DNA of 64,000 nucleotides from CAZFIM01 sp964519615 (GTDB taxonomy: Bacteria > Chloroflexota > Dehalococcoidia > GIF9 > UBA5629): positions 38,174 through 102,173 of the forward strand of contig CAZFIM010000002.1 of the NCBI GenBank assembly GCA_964519615.1, written 5' to 3'. The notes beneath the pieces are model-generated. The model did no database searches, was not told the DNA's origin, and was given only the letters and a program-made list of their open reading frames with translations. The translations under genes and the position numbers were made by a program. Every line of letters begins with the position of its first letter. Positions within the stretch are counted from its first letter, which is position 1. Of the stretch, positions 1 through 9,498 are shown piece after piece.

Positions 1-1
1 T

Positions 2-1081
2 GGTGCGACATTGTATCTTCCACAAATGTATCCCTATTCTCATATATTTGAAAAAATCCTCATTGGTAAAGGAATAAATGCCAGAGTACTTCCCCAAACC
101 GATATTGTCTCTATAGATATCGGTAAGAAATATACGCTCACCAATGAATACTTATCCTTAACAGCACTCCTGGGTGATGCCCTGAAAGAACTTGGAAAAG
201 CGGACAGGGATGAAGTAAGCACAGCTTTTCTTATACCGCAAACTGAGGGGGCTGAAGTATACGGGCAGTACAACCGGTTCCTGAGAGCGAAACTTGATGA
301 AGCAGGGTACCGTGATACTGATATAATTGCACCTTTTGTAGAGGATGCCGTCTATCAAAACGGTGAAGATTTGAGGTCTATTTATCTGGGTCTGCTGGCC
401 GGTGATATTGTAAGGATTGCCCCGGCCGGGCATAGGGATGGCTGTTTAAAAAGAATAACAGAGTCGATCACAAGGAAACAATTCGAGATAGATACTCTGG
501 TAGAAATGGCAAGGGAGTTGAAAACTGTAATTAAATCTGCCGGATGCGAGGGAAAGAGGATCTTTGCTATCGGAGAACCTTTCATTCTATTCAATGATTT
601 CTTGAACGGCTTTATCCTGAAAGATATCGAGGCAAATGGACACAGGGTGATATATTGCCCGTTCAGTGAATACATGTGGCTGATGTGGCAGGACTATGTG
701 GAGCAGAATGGAAAAGATAAATCAACGGATCTGCGCCGAAGTCTGAATGAATTCGAAAGATATATAAGTGCGGTATCCGGCTGTTTCTCAGAAGAGACTC
801 CCTTTGAGAAGGATCTTAAGGAATTTGCTGCTGCTGCGGATGACAAGATCAAATATTATGCCGGCTGGAGCGGCAGATACCGTGAGGCTAAATTACTCAG
901 CGATTTGCCGAATATTCAAGGTTCTATCACTGTAGCCTCTACGTATGAAAACACCGGAATAGCACTGGGAATATTGCATAGAGGTTTTGAGAATGGAATG
1001 CCGGTTCTCAATCTCACTTTCGATGGTAATAAAAATAGAAATGATCAGTCAAAAATCGAGGCCTTTATTCATTATCTATAG
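2..1081 (+). CDS. C-terminal part of a 2-hydroxyacyl-CoA dehydratase activase-related protein (5' truncated by window)
   Basis: The reading frame is open from the left edge, so only about the last 359 residues are seen and no start codon is present. The visible part resembles the region after the ASKHA ATPase domains in large CoA-substrate-specific activases. Segments such as YCPFSEYMWLMW (about residues 220-231) and LTFDGNKNRNDQ near the end resemble the 2-hydroxyglutaryl-CoA dehydratase-like / DUF2229 region. In characterised relatives these proteins drive ATP-dependent electron transfer for radical dehydration of 2-hydroxyacyl-CoA. No CxxC or P-loop lies in the visible portion, so the function is inferred from similarity only. 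It is followed by a promoter-like sequence, so the next gene is probably transcribed separately. Confidence 0.6.
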   Translation, partial: GATLYLPQMYPYSHIFEKILIGKGINARVLPQTDIVSIDIGKKYTLTNEYLSLTALLGDALKELGKADRDEVSTAFLIPQTEGAEVYGQYNRFLRAKLDEAGYRDTDIIAPFVEDAVYQNGEDLRSIYLGLLAGDIVRIAPAGHRDGCLKRITESITRKQFEIDTLVEMARELKTVIKSAGCEGKRIFAIGEPFILFNDFLNGFILKDIEANGHRVIYCPFSEYMWLMWQDYVEQNGKDKSTDLRRSLNEFERYISAVSGCFSEETPFEKDLKEFAAAADDKIKYYAGWSGRYREAKLLSDLPNIQGSITVASTYENTGIALGILHRGFENGMPVLNLTFDGNKNRNDQSKIEAFIHYL

Positions 1082-1103
1082 ATCAGAAATGCAGGCTACA
1101 TTT

Positions 1104-1133
1104 TTGTGATACTCCGCCCGCAAGCTGTATAAT
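1104..1133 (+). promoter_or_regulatory. candidate sigma70 promoter for the deacetylase-like gene
   Basis: TTGTGA at 1104-1109 and a perfect TATAAT at 1128-1133 are separated by 18 nt. They sit about 90 nt upstream of the gene that starts at 1225. The -35 box is imperfect, so support rests mainly on the -10 box and position. Confidence 0.4.
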
Positions 1134-1224
1134 ACGAAAACATACCCCGATACCTATCCTGTAACACAAGGTGGCAAAACCGCTCTTATGCGCGATGGGT
1201 ACAGTTTATAAAGGAGGGCTTATA

Positions 1225-2016
1225 ATGTCAGACCGCGCTTCCGATAAAATAAGGGGGCTGCTGCTGCTGGTCGACCGCATGAATATGAAAGGCCTGCGGC
1301 ACTGGGGCGGTGAGCTTATGAGGAGAAAAATACCCGCTGTTATATCGTTAAACCCGGCCACTCTGGAGAGCGATTGTGAGATGGTCAAGCAGCTTGCTGC
1401 TGACGGGTTTGAGATTGCCGGCGCCTACAATGAAGGCCCTTTCTGGAATGAAAGCTACGAGTTTCAGCGTACGATAATATCCCGCACAATGGAGAAGATT
1501 TCTGCCTGCATCGGCAAGCCGGGCCGCGTCTTTCACGCCAAGTATTTCAGTTATAACGAGGACACGCTCAAGATAGCGGACGAGCTCGGCATCGGCTTCA
1601 TCCTGGCGCGGGGGAGCGCTGGTGTGAGGGGGGTGGTGTATAAACCGCAGGAATACGGCTGCCGTATTATCTCGGTAAGCAATGTGCCTTCTAAAGGAAA
1701 GGGCACCGGCTCGCTGTGCGATGAATCGCTTCGCTGCAGGACTGAGCCCCCTGCTACGCTGCGGGAGCTGCTATTCAGTTTATCGGTGGACAGGATAGTG
1801 CTGGTGGCGCAAACACATGTCAGCGGTGTAAAGCTGCACTGGTGGAACGTGTACCGGGACTTTTTTGACGCGGACATCGTCTCCTGGCAGAGTCTGGACC
1901 AATTCTGCGCAAATCCGCAGGTGATGCCGAACTTGCAGATACCCTATAATACCGCAATGGACTATATGGAGCCCAAACCGCTGATACCTCTGGAGCAGGA
2001 GGAGGACCTGGTTTAG
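1225..2016 (+). CDS. degenerate polysaccharide-deacetylase-like protein
   Basis: The start at 1225 is chosen because AAAGGAGGG lies at ideal spacing before it; an in-frame ATG at 1171 has no such site. The 263-residue protein has the alternating strand/helix pattern of the NodB (TIM-barrel) fold: a first strand ending LLLLVD, then HAKYFSYNEDTLKIADELG, where deacetylases carry the arginine loop, and a late THVSG segment. The usual HxxxH metal motif is not visible, so it may be non-catalytic or use a different substrate. It has no signal peptide and is probably cytoplasmic. The family assignment is tentative. Confidence 0.5.
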   Translation: MSDRASDKIRGLLLLVDRMNMKGLRHWGGELMRRKIPAVISLNPATLESDCEMVKQLAADGFEIAGAYNEGPFWNESYEFQRTIISRTMEKISACIGKPGRVFHAKYFSYNEDTLKIADELGIGFILARGSAGVRGVVYKPQEYGCRIISVSNVPSKGKGTGSLCDESLRCRTEPPATLRELLFSLSVDRIVLVAQTHVSGVKLHWWNVYRDFFDADIVSWQSLDQFCANPQVMPNLQIPYNTAMDYMEPKPLIPLEQEEDLV

Positions 2017-2026
2017 ACGTCCCGCT

Positions 2027-3109
2027 TTACGGCTTGCATTCTACACTGATGCGGGTACCCTGACCGGGGCCACTCTGGATATGTAGCGTGCCTATAGAGC
2101 CCGCTCTCTCTCTGATGCCTATGAGCCCCAGCTTGCTCTTGGATGCGAACACGTTTATCTTCTCCGGCACTTCAAATCCCACGCCGTTATCTGAAATCTC
2201 TAATTTAACATTCCCCGCATCGTGGAATTCGAGGGTGACCAGCACTTCCGTGGCCTGGGAATGCAGCTTGATATTGTTCAAGGATTCTTCCACAATGCGT
2301 ATGAGGGTGATATCCATTCCCTTAGGAATCTGGACTTCCTGCCCTTTTATCACCATTTTGGCATTCATGTGAGTTTCATTCTTCAGCCTGTCTACCAGCC
2401 ATCTTAAAGCAGCCACGAAACCAACATCATCGAGCAGGCCGGGCCGTAGATCGATCGCCAGTTGCCTCAGCTTATTGGAAACCTGGATAACGCTGTCTTT
2501 TACGCCCATTGCCTCGTTCTGCAATTTGGCCTTGGTCAGGTTATTCTTGTTGACGGCGATATTCTGCACCTTGCTGGCTATCAGCAGGAGCGAATGAAGC
2601 GTATCGTCATGAATCTCCTGGGCAAGACGTTTGCGCTCAACCTCCTGCGCCCGGAAAATTTGCGCAATATTGGCCTGCCGTTCATTCTCCCTGTCCATAA
2701 GCAGCCCGCGCTCTTTTTTGCGCCAGTTGAGCTCTATGGTGACGATGGCAATCAAAAGCAAAGGAATACTGAGATAAAACACGTTTTCCAGAACCATTAT
2801 ATTCAATGATCTGTAATAGAACGCCATGGGCATGACCACAAGCAATGAAATAGCCCAGATAACCAGCGTACCGTACCACCATAAGAATACTGCGGATACA
2901 ATGAGAGGAATGGTAAAGAGCATACCGTGAAAATGGCTGCGGAACTCCACTATTACCAGCCGTCTTATCCAATCAGGCAGGTCATGCACAAAGACGGTAG
3001 CACCGTAAAAGAGAGCCAACGCAATGACAACGATCAGGATTGTTAAAAAGAGCGGGTTGGAGAAAAGTTTTCTTGTTTGTGCCGGAGATATGTTGCTTAA
3101 TGTATGCAT
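2027..3109 (-). CDS. membrane sensor histidine kinase, NarL/DegS type
   Basis: This 360-residue kinase has about four to five membrane segments in residues 18-125 and no large extracytoplasmic domain. A short coiled linker follows, then a HisKA_3 dimerisation domain with the phospho-accepting His at about residue 167 (QEIHDDTLH). A C-terminal ATPase domain shows an N box (EESLNNIKLHS) and G boxes (DNGVGF, GLIGIRERA). It lies 9 nt downstream of the response-regulator gene on the same strand, so the two form one operon. The pair is divergent from the glycyl-radical-enzyme gene, which is the natural candidate target. The signal sensed cannot be read from the sequence. Confidence 0.9.
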   Translation of the reverse strand: MHTLSNISPAQTRKLFSNPLFLTILIVVIALALFYGATVFVHDLPDWIRRLVIVEFRSHFHGMLFTIPLIVSAVFLWWYGTLVIWAISLLVVMPMAFYYRSLNIMVLENVFYLSIPLLLIAIVTIELNWRKKERGLLMDRENERQANIAQIFRAQEVERKRLAQEIHDDTLHSLLLIASKVQNIAVNKNNLTKAKLQNEAMGVKDSVIQVSNKLRQLAIDLRPGLLDDVGFVAALRWLVDRLKNETHMNAKMVIKGQEVQIPKGMDITLIRIVEESLNNIKLHSQATEVLVTLEFHDAGNVKLEISDNGVGFEVPEKINVFASKSKLGLIGIRERAGSIGTLHIQSGPGQGTRISVECKP

Positions 3110-3118
3110 CTGTGCTGA

Positions 3119-3829
3119 TTACTCTATATCATCGGAGGTAATTAACCGTGCACGTAGCCCTGTAATGACCGCTTCAGTACGTGAACTGACATTCAATTTG
3201 GCAAATATTTCAACCATGTAACTTTTTACCGTATGTAAACTCAGGTTCATTTCATGCGAGATATCCTTGTTGCTCAGGCCTCTTGCCGCAAGCCTGAGGA
3301 TCTCGAGTTCTCTGGCAGTAAGCGTGTCCTTGGCATCCAGAACGAGCGGCTTTAACGGATACTGCAGGGCATGCTTGAGCACCTGTGTGAATATCTCTGT
3401 GACCATCACTATTTCGCCTTTGCTGATGGCCCGTATCGCCGTAATTATTTCATCTTCATATGATACGCTTTTGGTAAGATATCCCGCCGCTCCCGCATCT
3501 AGTATGCTCAAGATGTGCTCGATATCGTCATAAATGGTCAGTACCAGTATAGCCATACCCGGGCACTTAGCTTTGATTTGTTGTGTAGCCTGCAGTCCGT
3601 TCAAGACGGGCATGCCGATATCCATTATCACCATATCCGGCATCAATTCGCAGGCCAATTTCACCGCCTCTGCGCCGTTGCCTGCTTCTGCGATTACCGT
3701 AAAATCAGCCTGTTTTTCCAGTGTCTCCCGGACCGCTTTGCGAAACAGAGGATGATCATCGGCCAGCAAGATAGTTATCGCTTTATCGGCGGGACTGCGT
3801 GTAGATTTCTTACTCTTCCAACCCATCAT
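3119..3829 (-). CDS. LuxR/NarL-family response regulator
   Basis: This 236-residue regulator has an N-terminal receiver domain, with acidic DD near residue 24, phospho-acceptor Asp70 in VIMDIGMP, and a conserved Thr in LVLTIYDD. The C-terminal LuxR helix-turn-helix (about 165-225) shows the family signature LTARELEILRLAARGLSNKD followed by LSLHTVKSYM. It would be phosphorylated by the adjacent kinase and bind DNA as a dimer. The gene is first in its operon and divergent from the radical-enzyme cluster, with 243 nt between the two coding starts. Control of that cluster is inferred from location. Confidence 0.92.
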   Translation of the reverse strand: MMGWKSKKSTRSPADKAITILLADDHPLFRKAVRETLEKQADFTVIAEAGNGAEAVKLACELMPDMVIMDIGMPVLNGLQATQQIKAKCPGMAILVLTIYDDIEHILSILDAGAAGYLTKSVSYEDEIITAIRAISKGEIVMVTEIFTQVLKHALQYPLKPLVLDAKDTLTARELEILRLAARGLSNKDISHEMNLSLHTVKSYMVEIFAKLNVSSRTEAVITGLRARLITSDDIE

Positions 3830-4072
3830 GATAAATCATTGTAGCACAGACGAATTTTACACATAAAAGATACGAAAGTATACATTATATCCAACTTTTT
3901 ATCGTTTACAGAGAGCGGTAAATGCATGTTAAATACTACTGCAGCCAGATATTTAAGGCCAGGCAGGGCGGCGCATGTGTATGGGTATTGCAGGAACCCA
4001 CTCTGTGATTTTTATTGTTTTTGTATTGTGAGAAGGTCCTGCATTGCCGATAACGATCCCGGAGGAATTGCG

Positions 4073-6448
4073 ATGAACATTGAAGCGAGGAAACAAAGAA
4101 TAAGCAAATTAAGGGAGAAGGTCACAGGCACGCCGGCAATTTGCATGGAAAGGCTGTGTTTGATGACGGAGTCTTATAAACAGACTGAGGGTGAGCCTGC
4201 TGTCATCAGAAGGGCAAAGGCGCTGCAAAAGATATTGAGCGGGATGTACATCAATATCGATGACGGAGAGTTGATTGTGGGAAAAACCACCAGCAAAGAT
4301 CGCGGCAGTACGGTAACTCCGGAGATCAGACAGGAGTGGTTTTTGCAGCAAATAGAAAGCCTTTCGACCAGAGTATGGGACAGGTTCTCGCCGCTTTCGG
4401 AAGATGAAAAGAAAAAGGCAAGGAAATACATGCCCTACTGGGAAGGCAAATCCGTATGCGACCTGTTTTATGGTATGGCGCCGGAGGAATTCATCAGGCT
4501 GGACCACAAGGTCATAACCGGCGGGCTTATCATGCACAATTTCAATGTTGGGCATATGGTTTTCGATGCCCAAAGAATTCTAAACATGGGATTGAGCGGC
4601 ATCAAGAAAGAGGCTGAAGCAGAGCTGTCCAAGTTGAATCCGGGAATCTATGAGGATTTCGAGAAGTCGCAGTTTTTAAAAGCTGCCGTTATCGCTCTTG
4701 ATGCTGTAGCGGGCCTTGCCCAAAGATATGCAGAACTTGCTGAAACCATGGCAAAAAACGAGAGCGGCAGCAAGAGAAGAGCTGAGCTGAAAAAGATCGC
4801 ACAAACGTGCAGGAGGGTTCCTGCGGGTGCGGCCCGAACGTTTTTTGAAGCGCTGCAGTCGATCTGGTTTGTACATATAGGGATTGTCATGGAAGGGTGG
4901 GGCACCGGCATCGGTATCGGCCGGGCGGATCAGTATTTGTATCCCTTCTATCAGAAGGATATGGAAGAGGGGAGAATTACAAAAGATGACGTTTTGGAGC
5001 TGTTTGAACTGCTCTATATAAAAATGAATTCATCGGTTATTCTGCTGGCAGAGGATGCTGCCAGGATTGCCGGCGGCTTTCCCATATGGCCCAATATGAC
5101 GCTGGGCGGCGTGACTAAGGATGGAGAAGATGCCGTAAATGAGCTTTCTTACCTTTTCCTTGAAGCTGAAGCGGAAGTGCGGCTGCAGCAGGAGGAATTC
5201 ATTATCAGGGTCAATAAAAAAACTCCGGATGCCTTTTTGCATAAAGCATGTGAAGTCGCCAAATTGATGAGGGGAAAATTCAAATTCGTCAGCGATGATA
5301 CGGCAATACAGGCGCTGCTCGATTGCGGGAAACCCCTCCCGTACGCGCGTGACTATATTGTGACAGGTTGTTTTAATCTCACCGTCCCCGGAGTATCCGC
5401 AGACCTATTCTCAGGCATGTTCAACCTGCCGATGGCGCTGGAGCTGGCTTTGAATAACGGCGTTTCACGTTTGAGCAAAGAACGGCTGGGGCCGCAAACA
5501 GGGGATGCTCGTAAATTCAGTTCCTATGACGATGTATGGAATGCCTTTACCAAACAAGTAGCAAGCGCTGTCCCCCTGGTTGTGTTTTATATTAACGCCG
5601 ATAAGAAGATTTTTGCGGATAACTACCCGTACCCGCTTGAGTCAGCGCTTTTCAGAGATTGCATCAAGCACGGCAAGAGCATTTTGCACGGAGGTACCGC
5701 TCCCTATCTCACCTGCGGAATCGGCCTTGTGGGCGCAGCTAATGTCGGTGATTCTCTGGCGGCGATAAAAAAGGTTGTATTCGAAGACAGACAGATTACC
5801 ATGGAGGAATTGGTAGATGCCCTCGATAAAAATTTTGAAGGCTGTGAGAGAGTTCTCAGCCTGCTCAAGAATGCCCCAAAGTTCGGCAATGACGAGCGCT
5901 ATGTTGATTCCATTGTCAACGATGTACTCATGTATACCACCGAGGAGATAAGAAAATATAGAACCTATTTAGGGACATTGAACACCACCGCGGGTGGAGC
6001 GGTCACTTCCAATATTCCCTTAGGATATATAGTAGGGGCGCTGCCGGACGGAAGAAAGGCCGGGGAATCGCTCTCTGAAGGAGGAATATCCCCTTATCAG
6101 GGAAGAAACGTAAGCGGGCCGACGGCTACCATGAGGTCAGTATCGCAGTTGGACCTGGCACGGTTGAGCAACGGTTCCGTATTGAATATGAGATTGGACC
6201 CCGAATCACTGAAAGATGAAGCAAAGATAAGCAAACTGGTATCCATGATCAGGACATTCTGTGAAACGGGGGGATACCTGGTTCAATTCAATATTGTCAG
6301 TACCGAAACATTAAGGGACGCGCAGGTGCATCCGGAAAAGTATAGAGACCTTCTAGTCAGGGTAGCCACTTACAGTGCTTATTTTGTGGAACTGAGCCCT
6401 GAATTGCAGAACGATATCATTGCCCGGACGGAATTTCAGGCTCTGTGA
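4073..6448 (+). CDS. glycyl radical enzyme homologue lacking the radical-bearing glycine
   Basis: The start at 4073 follows GGAGGAATTGCG; the reading frame is open further upstream, but that part looks unlike protein. The 791-residue product matches the glycerol/choline/isethionate-type glycyl radical enzymes (GREs) along its length, including the PFL-type domain and the C-terminal DGRKAGESLSEGG...SP region. The thiyl-radical Cys is present at residue 433 (VTGCFNLTVPG). Two residues change the expected chemistry. The Glu of the usual GCxE motif is Asn435. The glycyl loop, normally RVxGY, reads RVATYSAYFVEL, so the radical-carrying Gly is Thr766 (codon ACT, 6368-6370). The 333-residue spacing between Cys and Thr matches the usual Cys-Gly spacing, so the alignment is secure. 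It is followed by its own activase and a TRAP transporter. It could be an inactive paralogue or a new variant; the substrate is unknown. Confidence 0.85.
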   Translation: MNIEARKQRISKLREKVTGTPAICMERLCLMTESYKQTEGEPAVIRRAKALQKILSGMYINIDDGELIVGKTTSKDRGSTVTPEIRQEWFLQQIESLSTRVWDRFSPLSEDEKKKARKYMPYWEGKSVCDLFYGMAPEEFIRLDHKVITGGLIMHNFNVGHMVFDAQRILNMGLSGIKKEAEAELSKLNPGIYEDFEKSQFLKAAVIALDAVAGLAQRYAELAETMAKNESGSKRRAELKKIAQTCRRVPAGAARTFFEALQSIWFVHIGIVMEGWGTGIGIGRADQYLYPFYQKDMEEGRITKDDVLELFELLYIKMNSSVILLAEDAARIAGGFPIWPNMTLGGVTKDGEDAVNELSYLFLEAEAEVRLQQEEFIIRVNKKTPDAFLHKACEVAKLMRGKFKFVSDDTAIQALLDCGKPLPYARDYIVTGCFNLTVPGVSADLFSGMFNLPMALELALNNGVSRLSKERLGPQTGDARKFSSYDDVWNAFTKQVASAVPLVVFYINADKKIFADNYPYPLESALFRDCIKHGKSILHGGTAPYLTCGIGLVGAANVGDSLAAIKKVVFEDRQITMEELVDALDKNFEGCERVLSLLKNAPKFGNDERYVDSIVNDVLMYTTEEIRKYRTYLGTLNTTAGGAVTSNIPLGYIVGALPDGRKAGESLSEGGISPYQGRNVSGPTATMRSVSQLDLARLSNGSVLNMRLDPESLKDEAKISKLVSMIRTFCETGGYLVQFNIVSTETLRDAQVHPEKYRDLLVRVATYSAYFVELSPELQNDIIARTEFQAL

Positions 6449-6488
6449 AAGAGCGGCAGGTTTAGTACGGGCAGGATAAGAGCGGTCA

Positions 6489-7409
6489 ATGGATAAACGG
6501 GAAGGAATTGTATTCCACATCATCAGAGGGTCTTTTGTGGATGGATACGGAATCAGGACCACGGTATTTTTAAAGGGATGTCCTCTACGGTGTCTCTGGT
6601 GCTGCAACCCTGAAGGACAGCTAAAGCAGCTGCAGATCAAGTACACGCCCTCAGCGTGCAACAGCTGCGGAAGATGCGCCGAGGTCTGTCCGTATAATGC
6701 AATTCAAATCGGGCCGGATAAGAGGGCATTACTCAACAGGGAATTGTGCACTGATTGCGGACAATGTATAGATGTCTGCTTTACGGGGGCGCTTTCCTTT
6801 TTCGGCAAGGTGATGACTGTAGATGAGGTCTGGGATATAGTGAAGCAGGATGAGCGCTATTACCGTTCTTCCGGGGGAGGGGTCACCATCGGCGGCGGTG
6901 AACCGACCTTTCAACCTTATTTCACCTATGCTCTCATGAAAAGATGTCAGGAAAACCATATTCATGTGGCACTTGACACCTGCGGATATGTCGACAGCAA
7001 GCCCGTGCTGCGGTGTCTGGAGGAAGCTGACCTGCTGCTCTTTGATTTGAAGGGTCTGGATGAGGCGCGCCATAGGGACAATACCGGTGTATCGAATGAG
7101 CTGATTCTTAAAAACCTGATACGACTGGATGCCATGGGAAAAGCGATTATTATCAGATTGCCGCTCATTCCGGGATACACGGACTCGGAAATAAATATCG
7201 AAGCTACTGCCAAGCTTATATCCGGGCTTAAATCGGTAGAGAGGGTAGATCTTCTGGCCTATCACTTATATGGCTCTACAAAATACGAGCAATTAGGGAT
7301 GCCCGATCGGCTGCGCATGCTGAATATTCAGCCTCTTGGCGGTGAAAGGCTCGCTGCCGTTATGGATGTGTTCTGTCGATACGATATAAAAGTTCAGATC
7401 GGAGGGTAG
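6489..7409 (+). CDS. glycyl-radical enzyme activating protein (radical SAM)
   Basis: The 306-residue enzyme carries the radical-SAM CxxxCxxC signature near the N terminus (KGCPLRCLWCCNPE). Next comes an inserted ferredoxin-like domain with two four-cysteine sets (CNSCGRCAEVCP and CTDCGQCIDVC), which is typical of activases for non-pyruvate GREs. The GGGEPT SAM-binding motif follows. In the family it reduces SAM to a 5'-deoxyadenosyl radical that abstracts hydrogen from the partner's glycine. It starts 41 nt after the GRE homologue and is surely co-transcribed with it. That the activase motifs are intact while the partner has Thr in place of Gly is the puzzle here. Confidence 0.93.
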   Translation: MDKREGIVFHIIRGSFVDGYGIRTTVFLKGCPLRCLWCCNPEGQLKQLQIKYTPSACNSCGRCAEVCPYNAIQIGPDKRALLNRELCTDCGQCIDVCFTGALSFFGKVMTVDEVWDIVKQDERYYRSSGGGVTIGGGEPTFQPYFTYALMKRCQENHIHVALDTCGYVDSKPVLRCLEEADLLLFDLKGLDEARHRDNTGVSNELILKNLIRLDAMGKAIIIRLPLIPGYTDSEINIEATAKLISGLKSVERVDLLAYHLYGSTKYEQLGMPDRLRMLNIQPLGGERLAAVMDVFCRYDIKVQIGG

Positions 7410-7496
7410 GAATAGAGCGCCGGAGCCTCAAACCAGGTATTTACAGAGCCAAAAGACGAAGTTATAAAGGAAAATAGCAAACCGGATGGTATTTAT

Positions 7497-9380
7497 ATGC
7501 AGAAAGCAATTGTAAGCTACGATAAAGGTATCGGGATACTCACGAAAGTTTGCGCATATGTAGGTATCTCAGCCATGTTTTTTGTTGTGCTGCTCACGGT
7601 AACGCACGGCACAGGACGGTACATTTTCAACAAACCTGTGCTGGGCATGGTTGAAATAACGAACTTTATGGTAATCAGCGCAGTCTTCCTCACGTTTGCG
7701 TATACACTGAAATTGAACGGGCACACGAGTATACGTGTTATAATCGACCGCCTCTCGGAGAGAGGCCAGGCTATCTGCGGAGCGGTCAGCAGCGTAATCG
7801 GCATAATTTTCTCTGTCGGAGCGTGCTGGCAGACATTGATGCAGTGCAAAGAGGTTGTCGGCGCGGTATCCGTCATACTCCATTTGCCCAAAGTACCCTT
7901 TTTCTATGTGATAGCTGTGGGGTGGGGACTTTTTACGCTTACGCTGATACTGCTGTTAGCAAAAGACCTGTCCAAACTGATGGGCGGGAAATGGATACTG
8001 TCTCTTATTCTGCTGACTCTTGCGGCCTCTGCGGCGCTGATTCTATTTACACATTCCGGTAGAGGAGTGTTAGGAGATATGAATCAACTCGCGGTCGGTC
8101 TGATCGGACTGCTGGTAATCAGTATTCTGCTCTTCTCAGGTATACCCGTTGCCATAGTTTTAGCGGCAGGCGGGTTTTTCGGCGTTGCTTTATTTGCCGG
8201 GTTTCAACCGGCAAACTGTGCTATTGCCACTATCCCTTATGCTACCTTATATAACTATGCCTGGTCGAGCATACCGATGTATATCCTCATGGGATTTTTT
8301 GCCGATCATTCAGGATTGGCAAAAGATTTTTATACAGGGGTACAGAAATGGGTGGGACATTTCCGCGGCGGGCTGGCTCAGGCCGTCATCGTCGCCAACG
8401 CTGCATTCGGTGCGTGCAGCGGTAACTCGCTCAGTGCAGCAATTACTTTCTGCTCTATCTCCTTACCTGAAATGCGCAAGTACAGGTATGACGACAAGAT
8501 CACGCTGGGGGCTATCTGCGGCGGAAGCCTGCTCTCCAGCTTAATACCTCCCAGCATAGTGCTCATTATTTTCGGTGCGGTGACACAGACGCAGATCAGC
8601 GATCTCTTTATCGGTGGGATAATTCCCGGGCTGCTGCTGTCTGTTATGTTTATGATTCAAATCTACGTTCAGTGCCGGATAAATCCTTTTGTCGGTCCGG
8701 CTATGCCGCCGTCACCCATAAGTGAGAGGCTCAGGGCAACCACCGGCATGTGGACGGTGGTTGCTGTCTTCGGAATAATAATAGGGGGAATATACTTCGG
8801 TCTATTCACGCCCACGGAGGCGGGGGCATTCGGGGCTTTTGTTGTTCTCCTCATCGGCCTGATAAGGAGAAAACTGGGCTGGGGAGATTTCAAGGATTCC
8901 CTGCTGCAGTCAGCTATCACTCTGGGAATGGTAGGATTTTTATTCGTGGCTGCTCTGGTATTCAACCTGTTTATCGTGAGGACCGGTGTGCCCGTGGCGT
9001 TGTCTGAACTGGTGAGCAATGTCAGTTCTCCTCCTCTTTTTATGATGCTTGTCGTACTGCTGTATATCATACTGGGCCTCTTTTTAGACGGGCTGGCAAT
9101 ATTGATGCTGACTTTGCCTGTTCTTTTCCCGCTTGCCACACAGTTGGGTATCGATCCGGTGCATTTCTGCATAGTAATTTCAACAGCTAATCTAATAGGT
9201 GCCTTGACGCCCCCCTTCGGTATGGTCGTTTATTCGCTCGCTACCGTAGCAAAAGATGTCCCTATTATGAAAATCTTTGCCGGTTCAGTGCCTTTTGTTC
9301 TCACTACGCTGGCCTGCAATGTAGTACTTATATTTTTCCCCCAGTTGTCAACGTTTCTTCCTTCTACGATGGCCTCGTAG
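7497..9380 (+). CDS. TRAP transporter, fused small and large membrane subunits (DctQM)
   Basis: The 627-residue membrane protein is a fusion. About residues 1-170 have four helices and the DctQ fold, with RYIFNKPVLGMVEI and a conserved RIIDRL-like loop. About 195-627 form the DctM permease, with the repeated hallmark segments PPSIVLIIFGAVT and FTPTEAGAFGAF. Together they use an ion gradient to import a substrate delivered by the periplasmic binding protein encoded 119 nt downstream. The gene follows the radical-SAM activase by 87 nt. This suggests the substrate is what the GRE homologue acts on, an arrangement like that known for isethionate-degrading GRE loci. Confidence 0.92.
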   Translation: MQKAIVSYDKGIGILTKVCAYVGISAMFFVVLLTVTHGTGRYIFNKPVLGMVEITNFMVISAVFLTFAYTLKLNGHTSIRVIIDRLSERGQAICGAVSSVIGIIFSVGACWQTLMQCKEVVGAVSVILHLPKVPFFYVIAVGWGLFTLTLILLLAKDLSKLMGGKWILSLILLTLAASAALILFTHSGRGVLGDMNQLAVGLIGLLVISILLFSGIPVAIVLAAGGFFGVALFAGFQPANCAIATIPYATLYNYAWSSIPMYILMGFFADHSGLAKDFYTGVQKWVGHFRGGLAQAVIVANAAFGACSGNSLSAAITFCSISLPEMRKYRYDDKITLGAICGGSLLSSLIPPSIVLIIFGAVTQTQISDLFIGGIIPGLLLSVMFMIQIYVQCRINPFVGPAMPPSPISERLRATTGMWTVVAVFGIIIGGIYFGLFTPTEAGAFGAFVVLLIGLIRRKLGWGDFKDSLLQSAITLGMVGFLFVAALVFNLFIVRTGVPVALSELVSNVSSPPLFMMLVVLLYIILGLFLDGLAILMLTLPVLFPLATQLGIDPVHFCIVISTANLIGALTPPFGMVVYSLATVAKDVPIMKIFAGSVPFVLTTLACNVVLIFFPQLSTFLPSTMAS

Positions 9381-9498
9381 GATTGTGTTTTATTAATGAA
9401 ATAAGTCTAATAAAGGAGATGACAGTATGATTTGAACAAAACGACTGAATTGTTTTTCATATCACTATTCGTTCTAAATAACAGGGGAGGTTATCGAA

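Noticed and set aside
3926..4072. 49-codon upstream extension of the GRE homologue
   Set aside because: The extension is Cys- and Arg-rich, unlike any GRE N terminus, and has no ribosome-binding site, whereas ATG 4073 has GGAGG and gives the family length.
9418..9440. Small reading frame ATG-ATT-TGA after AGGAGATGACAGT, considered as a third UGA readthrough gene
   Set aside because: Reading through gives only 14 more residues before a stop, with no protein-like features; it is at most a decayed start or a minimal leader.
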